Notes under the pieces: model-generated
Told to the model about the DNA's origin: nothing
Database searches by the model: none
What the model saw: only the letters and a program-made list of their open reading frames with translations
Part shown: piece by piece, positions 7,365 to 10,715 of the stretch
Numbering within the stretch: the stretch's first letter is position 1
Layout: the number at the start of each line of letters is the position of its first letter
Source: Planctomycetaceae bacterium
Lineage (GTDB): Bacteria > Planctomycetota > Planctomycetia > Planctomycetales > Planctomycetaceae
DNA: 10,715 nucleotides
NCBI GenBank assembly: GCA_016765335.1
Contig: JAESQE010000347.1
Coordinates: forward strand, 1 to 10,715
Direction: 5' to 3'
Translations under genes and position numbers: made by a program

Positions 7365-7667
7365 GATGCTACTTCATCTTGCTCGAAAGGCTGAAATATA
7401 ATAGTATTACTCTCAGGCAGAAGATTTGCACTGAAGAAAATAACACACGGTTTCGATCTCTGATACGCATTCGCATATTTGTTTGCGCGTTGAGTGTTGC
7501 CTAAGTCCTTGCCAGTACAAGGCCACGAGTAATAGCTTCTCGCAAGTATTAATTGAGTTTGGTATGACATGTGTCGTCGCGTGATGCGATCATTTTGAAA
7601 TCATCGGGGAAGGATCTCCGATCTTCCTTACTTGCAAGAGAATACTGCAGGGGAATACAGCAAGGGA
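7365..7667 (+). promoter_or_regulatory. Upstream region and structured leader of the ATP-grasp/glycosyltransferase genes
   Basis: No gene is supported in these 303 bases. The region holds a perfect TATAAT at 7397-7402 without a clear -35, an imperfect dyad at 7588-7605 (GAT-c-ATTT/AAAT-c-ATC), and a hairpin at 7608-7627 (GGAAG-ATC/GATCTTCC with one bulged G and a 3-base loop). It also contains a CTTGCAAG palindrome at 7631-7638. Just before the ATG, a near-perfect tandem duplication (7640-7652 and 7653-7666, GAATACNGC(A)AGGG) gives two purine-rich possible ribosome sites. The exact promoter is not resolved. Confidence 0.35.
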
Positions 7668-8564
7668 ATGTTAAAGCTTTACTCTTCAAATGGCGTTGAA
7701 AGTCCGATTGTATTTGCGATGCGAAACTGGCGAATGCGGAATCGTTTTCGACGCAAGCTAGGCTATGTGGGCAACTTCGAGCAGCCACAAACATTCGAAG
7801 AAAAGATTCAATTCCGCAAGCTTTATGGCAACCACAAGCGGTATGCGATGATGGCTGATAAGTATCGGGTGCGACAGTACGTAACCGAACGGGTTGGCAA
7901 ACAGTACCTGGTTCCTTTGCTCGGTGTTTATGATCGGCTCACACCAGATATTTTTGCCGACCTGCCGGACCGCTTTATTATCAAAGCAAACCACGGCTGC
8001 AAATGGCACAAAATTGTCTGGGATAAATCTGCACTGGATGTAGCCTCTACGATACGCTACTTCAATCGATTGATGAAAAAGCGATATGGTCGCAGCTCAG
8101 GCGAATACCACTACAAGCTGATCGAGCCAAAAATCGTCATTGAAACATTGCTCGTAGATGGTGATGACTCGCCAGTCGATTACAGCCTGTTTTGTTATCA
8201 CAGCGAAGCAGGTTTTGATTACGCAGTCACCATTTCAACCCCACGATACGAGACAATAGTCCATTTTGATAAACATTGGAATATTGTCGAAGGGGAATTT
8301 ACTGCCGAGCAATATGCGAAGTATGTTCGTCCAGAAAACTTTGACCAGATGTTACGAATCGCAGAGGCTCTCTCGCAAGGTTTCGATTTTATACGAATCG
8401 ATTTGTACAACCTCGATGGTCGTATTTACTTTGGTGAAGCAACCTGTACACCCGGCGGTGGACTGGGGCCAGCCAAGGATCCACGATTTTCCCAAATACG
8501 AACTGAAATGTGGAAGCTGGATACTGAAAACGAACAGCTCTATCAGAAAAAGAAATCTGCTTAA
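7668..8564 (+). CDS. TupA-like ATP-grasp protein (surface glycan/peptide biosynthesis)
   Basis: The 298-residue product matches the TupA-like ATP-grasp family, named after a protein for teichuronopeptide synthesis in alkaliphilic Bacillus. Family hallmarks are TFEEKIQFRKLYGN (42-55), MADKYRVRQYV (62-72), YLVPLLGVYD (80-89), DRFIIKANHGC (101-111) with probable ATP-binding Lys106, and KIVIETLL (155-162) with Glu159. FIRIDLYNLDGRIYFGEATCTPGGG (241-265) carries probable Mg-binding residues Asp245 and Glu257. Such enzymes are thought to couple carboxylates to amines using ATP, but the substrates of this group are largely unknown. I chose ATG 7668, next to AAGGG; a TTG at 7632 would add 12 residues with no better ribosome site. 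The glycosyltransferase gene starts 5 bases after the stop, so the two form an operon and probably build or decorate one polymer. Family confident, reaction inferred. Confidence 0.85.
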   Translation: MLKLYSSNGVESPIVFAMRNWRMRNRFRRKLGYVGNFEQPQTFEEKIQFRKLYGNHKRYAMMADKYRVRQYVTERVGKQYLVPLLGVYDRLTPDIFADLPDRFIIKANHGCKWHKIVWDKSALDVASTIRYFNRLMKKRYGRSSGEYHYKLIEPKIVIETLLVDGDDSPVDYSLFCYHSEAGFDYAVTISTPRYETIVHFDKHWNIVEGEFTAEQYAKYVRPENFDQMLRIAEALSQGFDFIRIDLYNLDGRIYFGEATCTPGGGLGPAKDPRFSQIRTEMWKLDTENEQLYQKKKSA

Positions 8565-8569
8565 ATTAT

Positions 8570-9376
8570 ATGAAAATTTCAGTCCTTGTTACCACGCACA
8601 ACCGCCCGGACTATTTGCGTAAGGCACTCGCCAGCTATCTGGATCAAACTCGACTCCCGGATGAACTGATCATCGCCGATGATGGGTCCGGATCAGACAC
8701 CCGAGCCGTTGTAGACGCTTTTGCAGACGAAGCTCCCTTTCGTGTTGTTCATGCCTGGCAACCTCATACGGGCATCCCTCGTCTTTCGCATTTGAGAAAC
8801 CTGGGGACTCGATCTATCACCGGAGATTACATTATCTACACGGATGGAGATTGCATCGCTTCGCGTCATTTTGTTGCAGACCACGAACGACTCGCCCGAC
8901 CAGGCTGGTTTGTTCAAGGGAAACGGGCCTGGGTTAAGTACAAAGCACTGGATGAATTCACGGGCCGCGAATCGCTACTGAAAAAACTTTGGCTTTGTGC
9001 AACTGGCGGCTTAACCAAACCTCACTGGCTTTTACATCTTTCGGGGATGGGATTAACAAACAAAACGATTGAACATATTCAATCATGCAACCTGGCGGTG
9101 TTTCGAGAAGATGTGATTCGAATCAATGGCTGGAACGAACAGTTCCTTGGATTCTGGATGCAGGATTCGGAATTCGCATTAAGACTGATTCGCAGCGGCG
9201 TACAGAGATGCGATGCCTTGTTCTGCGCAATGGTTTATCATCTGGAACACGAAAAGCCACGCTCTGAAACTGACCTCAAACGTAATCAGGCACTTCTCGA
9301 AAATGCGCATACCTCTGCTGTCTTCGAGCAGCACGGGCTTTATCCTGATGCTGTTGTTGGAAACAAGGCTGCATAA
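8570..9376 (+). CDS. Family 2 glycosyltransferase with galactosyltransferase-type C-terminus
   Basis: The 268-residue protein has a GT-A fold. MKISVLVTTHNRPDYLRKAL opens the nucleotide-sugar-binding half, IIADDGSGS (34-42) follows, and the metal-binding DxD is DGD at 92-94 within YIIYTDGDC. The C-terminal part GWNEQFLGFWMQDSEFALRL (187-206) resembles the Glyco_transf_7C segment of beta-1,4-galactosyltransferases and chondroitin-type polymerases, where the acidic pair (here Asp199/Glu201) supplies the catalytic base and acceptor site. It has no membrane helix and is probably cytoplasmic or peripheral. Donor and acceptor sugars cannot be predicted. The start follows the ATP-grasp stop by 5 bases with no strong ribosome site, suggesting translational coupling. 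The gene is complete, and the IS remnant begins only about 70 bases after it, so further pathway genes may have been displaced. Confidence 0.9.
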   Translation: MKISVLVTTHNRPDYLRKALASYLDQTRLPDELIIADDGSGSDTRAVVDAFADEAPFRVVHAWQPHTGIPRLSHLRNLGTRSITGDYIIYTDGDCIASRHFVADHERLARPGWFVQGKRAWVKYKALDEFTGRESLLKKLWLCATGGLTKPHWLLHLSGMGLTNKTIEHIQSCNLAVFREDVIRINGWNEQFLGFWMQDSEFALRLIRSGVQRCDALFCAMVYHLEHEKPRSETDLKRNQALLENAHTSAVFEQHGLYPDAVVGNKAA

Positions 9377-9447
9377 AAGACTGGTGAGAAAGGCTTCTTA
9401 CTCCCTCTCTGGCGGGTGGCTGGGGATAGGTTGTCGCCTTTTGGTAG

Positions 9448-9665
9448 GGTTATTCCCTGGCTGAAGCGGCTCGCAGTTTAGATTTGCATCCCAATTTGAT
9501 TCGTAACTGGAAAAATAAATTCATGAGCACTCAAAAAGATTCCTCACAACTTAACGAAGACGAAAAAGTAGAACTCAAGCGGTTGCGAAAAGAAAATCGC
9601 GAGCTGCACACCGAAAAAGAGATTTAAAAAAAGCCACCATCTTTTTCGCGAGGGAAAATCAATGA
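9448..9665 (+). pseudogene. IS3 transposase OrfA remnant, N-truncated and frameshifted
   Basis: Reading from 9448 gives GYSLAEAARSLDLHPNLIRN, then WKNKF and an ELKRLRKENRELHTEKEI coiled segment. This is the second helix of the helix-turn-helix domain plus the leucine-zipper part of an IS3 OrfA. The first 40-50 residues are absent. A TAA at 9625-9627 interrupts the frame. Adding one T in the ATTTA at 9622-9626 restores the standard ending ILKKATIFFARENQ and a stop at 9663-9665 that overlaps the orfB start. A one-base deletion therefore lies immediately ahead of the A7G run (9626-9633) that normally drives the -1 shift into orfB. Both defects make a functional OrfA or OrfAB fusion unlikely. Confidence 0.8.
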
Positions 9666-10519
9666 GATTTGCCTTCATTGAGGAAAATGAACACGCCTTC
9701 CAGGTGACTGCTTTGTGTAAAACGTTCGGCGTTTCTCGCAGCGGATATTACACATGGAAGGAACGTCCAGTCAGTGAAACGACTCAGAAAAACGAAACTC
9801 TTTTAAGTGAAATTGAAGTGATTCACGACCAGTTTAACCAGATTTATGGCTCGCCACGCATGCATGACGAATTGCTTGATCGTGGGCACTCCTGTTGTGT
9901 AAACACGGTTGCTAAGTTGATGCAGCAAAACGAATTACGAGCCAAGACCAAGAAGAAATTCATCGCCACGACCAACTCCAATCATGGTCGGCCGGTGGCA
10001 GAGAATTTGTTGAATCGTCGGTTTGACCTGCCGCAACAACCGAATGAGGTTTGGGTCAGTGACATCACTTATCTTTGGACTGATCAAGGCTGGGTTTACC
10101 TGGCTGCTGTGGTTGATTTGTTTACTCGAAAAGTTGTGGGCTGGTCGCTACATAATTCGATGACAACTGATCTGGTTGAAGAAGCCTTACTCAATGCGAT
10201 TCGCTTGGAACGTCCAGCTTGTGGGTTGATGATTCATTCAGATCGAGGCAGCCAATATGCCAGTGCGAGGTATCAACAATTGTTAAAGGATCACGGAATG
10301 ATTTGCAGCATGTCACGCAAGGGAAATTGCTGGGACAATGCTCCGATGGAATCGTTCTTTGCGACCTTGAAGAAGGAATTGACTCACCACGAGCGGTACA
10401 GAAATCGTCAAGAAGTTCGTCGCAGCTTGTTCGAATACATCGAAACCTTTTACAATCGAATCAGAAAACACTCAGCCCTGGGCTACAAAAGCCCGATCCA
10501 GTTTGAACAAACCCTCTAA
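9662..10519 (+). CDS. IS3-family transposase OrfB (rve/DDE integrase catalytic domain)
   Basis: The 285-residue protein is a full-length OrfB. An N-terminal HTH_21-like region (CKTFGVSRSGYYTWKERP, 19-36; IYGSPRMHDELLDRG, 61-75) is followed by the catalytic core. The triad is Asp134 (VWVSDITY), Asp194 (IHSDRGSQY) and Glu230 (NAPMESFFATLKKE), with 35 residues between the last two, plus the conserved Lys237. The C-terminus YNRIRKHSALGYKSPIQFE is also standard. OrfB is normally made as an OrfA-OrfB fusion by -1 frameshifting and is not active alone in studied IS3 members. With orfA broken and no left terminal repeat, the gene is intact in sequence but probably non-functional in place; it could conceivably act in trans only if fused elsewhere. 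Confidence 0.95.
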   Translation: MRFAFIEENEHAFQVTALCKTFGVSRSGYYTWKERPVSETTQKNETLLSEIEVIHDQFNQIYGSPRMHDELLDRGHSCCVNTVAKLMQQNELRAKTKKKFIATTNSNHGRPVAENLLNRRFDLPQQPNEVWVSDITYLWTDQGWVYLAAVVDLFTRKVVGWSLHNSMTTDLVEEALLNAIRLERPACGLMIHSDRGSQYASARYQQLLKDHGMICSMSRKGNCWDNAPMESFFATLKKELTHHERYRNRQEVRRSLFEYIETFYNRIRKHSALGYKSPIQFEQTL

Positions 10520-10529
10520 CCCAAACCCC

Positions 10530-10555
10530 GCGCCCACTATCCGTGGGGAACTCCA
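10530..10555 (+). repeat. Right terminal inverted repeat of the IS3-family element
   Basis: The block starting GCGCCCACTATCCGTGGGGA and ending ACTCCA lies 10 bases after the orfB stop. It has the layout of IS3-subgroup right ends (a TCCACT-like core, a G-run, terminal CA). The left counterpart is missing, so the exact outer base is inferred from the terminal CA dinucleotide. Confidence 0.6.
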
Positions 10556-10715
10556 TAGTGACTTGGTGTTAAAAAACAGGAACCACTAAGACCCAAAGAC
10601 GCGAAGAAAATCAGTGGATGCACAATCTGGTTCCGTAGGAGCCTTACTCTCCCGGGTTTCGCTAAAAAATTAAGAAACTCCTGCTCTCACCCGGATGAGT
10701 TTTTCAGGATCGACT
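10556..10715. repeat. Non-coding repeat-like DNA right of the IS end
   Basis: No gene is supported here. Bases 10581-10608 (AACCACTAAGAC followed by CCAAAGACGCGAAGAA) resemble the AACCACGAAGACACGAAGA-type interspersed repeat that I know from planctomycete and some other genomes. An inverted pair GGAACCA/TGGTTCC (10579-10585, 10628-10634) brackets it. Further right are CCGGGT/ACCCGG (10652-10657, 10689-10694) and AAACTC/GAGTTT (10675-10680, 10697-10702), the latter running into five T, which could be a weak terminator. Resemblance to the repeat family is from memory only. Confidence 0.4.

Larger units (their letters stand above)
9448..10555 (+). mobile_element. 5'-truncated IS3-family element (IS3-subgroup-like)
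   Basis: The element contains the C-terminal half of orfA, an overlapping intact orfB and a right terminal repeat at 10530-10555. The ATGA overlap of orfA and orfB and the A7G run before it are typical of the IS3 family. The orfA ending (VELKRLRKENRELHTEKEI, then ARENQ) fits the IS3 subgroup. No left terminal repeat matching TGGAGTTCCCC is present before 9448, and about 45 residues of orfA are missing, so the left end has been lost by deletion or recombination. The 5' boundary is placed at the first orfA-like codon after a stop. Loss of one end means it cannot move by itself. No target duplication can be defined. Confidence 0.85.

Noticed and set aside
7223..7570. 116-residue N-terminal extension of the small secreted protein
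   Set aside because: It would bury the signal peptide, run through the promoter and the dyad, and has low-complexity, non-protein-like composition.
7632..7667. TTG start giving a 12-residue longer ATP-grasp protein
   Set aside because: No ribosome site at suitable distance. The added residues are encoded by the tandem duplication, and family similarity begins later.
9213..9464. 83-codon open frame overlapping the glycosyltransferase end and the IS junction
   Set aside because: It is a frame shadow of the glycosyltransferase gene, with no ribosome site or domain.
9626..9633. Active programmed -1 frameshift making an OrfAB fusion
   Set aside because: The A7G run is present, but the deletion before it puts a TAA in the orfA frame at 9625-9627, so ribosomes would stop before slipping. 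The orfA N-terminus is also missing.
1..10715. CRISPR array, tRNA or rRNA genes, toxin-antitoxin or defence genes
   Set aside because: No regularly spaced repeats, no cloverleaf-like or rRNA-like segments and no matching protein motifs were seen on either strand.

Overview
The window looks like a moderately AT-rich chromosomal segment of a Gram-negative-type bacterium, most likely a planctomycete. This is inferred from the mix of families (a DUF3179 protein, a secreted PQQ-type beta-propeller protein, a DevBCA-like efflux operon) and from an AACCAC(G/T)AAGAC...CGAAGA-type repeat at the right end that I associate with planctomycete genomes. No rRNA, tRNA or CRISPR array was seen, so the assignment rests on gene content only.

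Positions 1-7222 are read from the minus strand. In transcription order from the middle leftwards they hold: a small secreted protein of unknown function (6707-7222); a signal-peptide beta-propeller protein with an unusual six-helix membrane tail (4615-6639); a membrane-anchored DUF3179 protein (3417-4484); and a three-gene efflux operon of membrane-fusion protein, FtsX/MacB-type permease and ATPase (3262 to 169). The three efflux genes overlap by 4 bases at each junction. They very probably form one ABC exporter or membrane-remodelling complex of the DevBCA/MacAB type.

Positions 7223-7667 are a divergent intergenic region. It contains a good sigma-70-like promoter for the minus strand, a 9-9-9 perfect inverted repeat just upstream of it, a copy of a short dispersed repeat whose second copy is at 29-61, and a structured leader in front of the plus-strand genes.

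Positions 7668-9376, on the plus strand, carry a two-gene unit: a TupA-like ATP-grasp protein followed 5 bases later by a family 2 glycosyltransferase with a galactosyltransferase-type C-terminus. Together they suggest synthesis or decoration of a surface glycan, possibly with amino-acid or peptide substituents. The unit is followed at once by a 5'-truncated IS3-family element (9448-10555). Its orfB is intact with a canonical DD(35)E triad, but its orfA has lost the N-terminal part and carries a one-base deletion just before the A7G slippery site. The element is probably immobile by itself. The last 160 bases are non-coding and repeat-rich.

I see no clear new defence or mobile system. The points most worth checking are the propeller/membrane fusion, the ATP-grasp/glycosyltransferase pair, and the palindrome-plus-repeat control region at 7270-7365.
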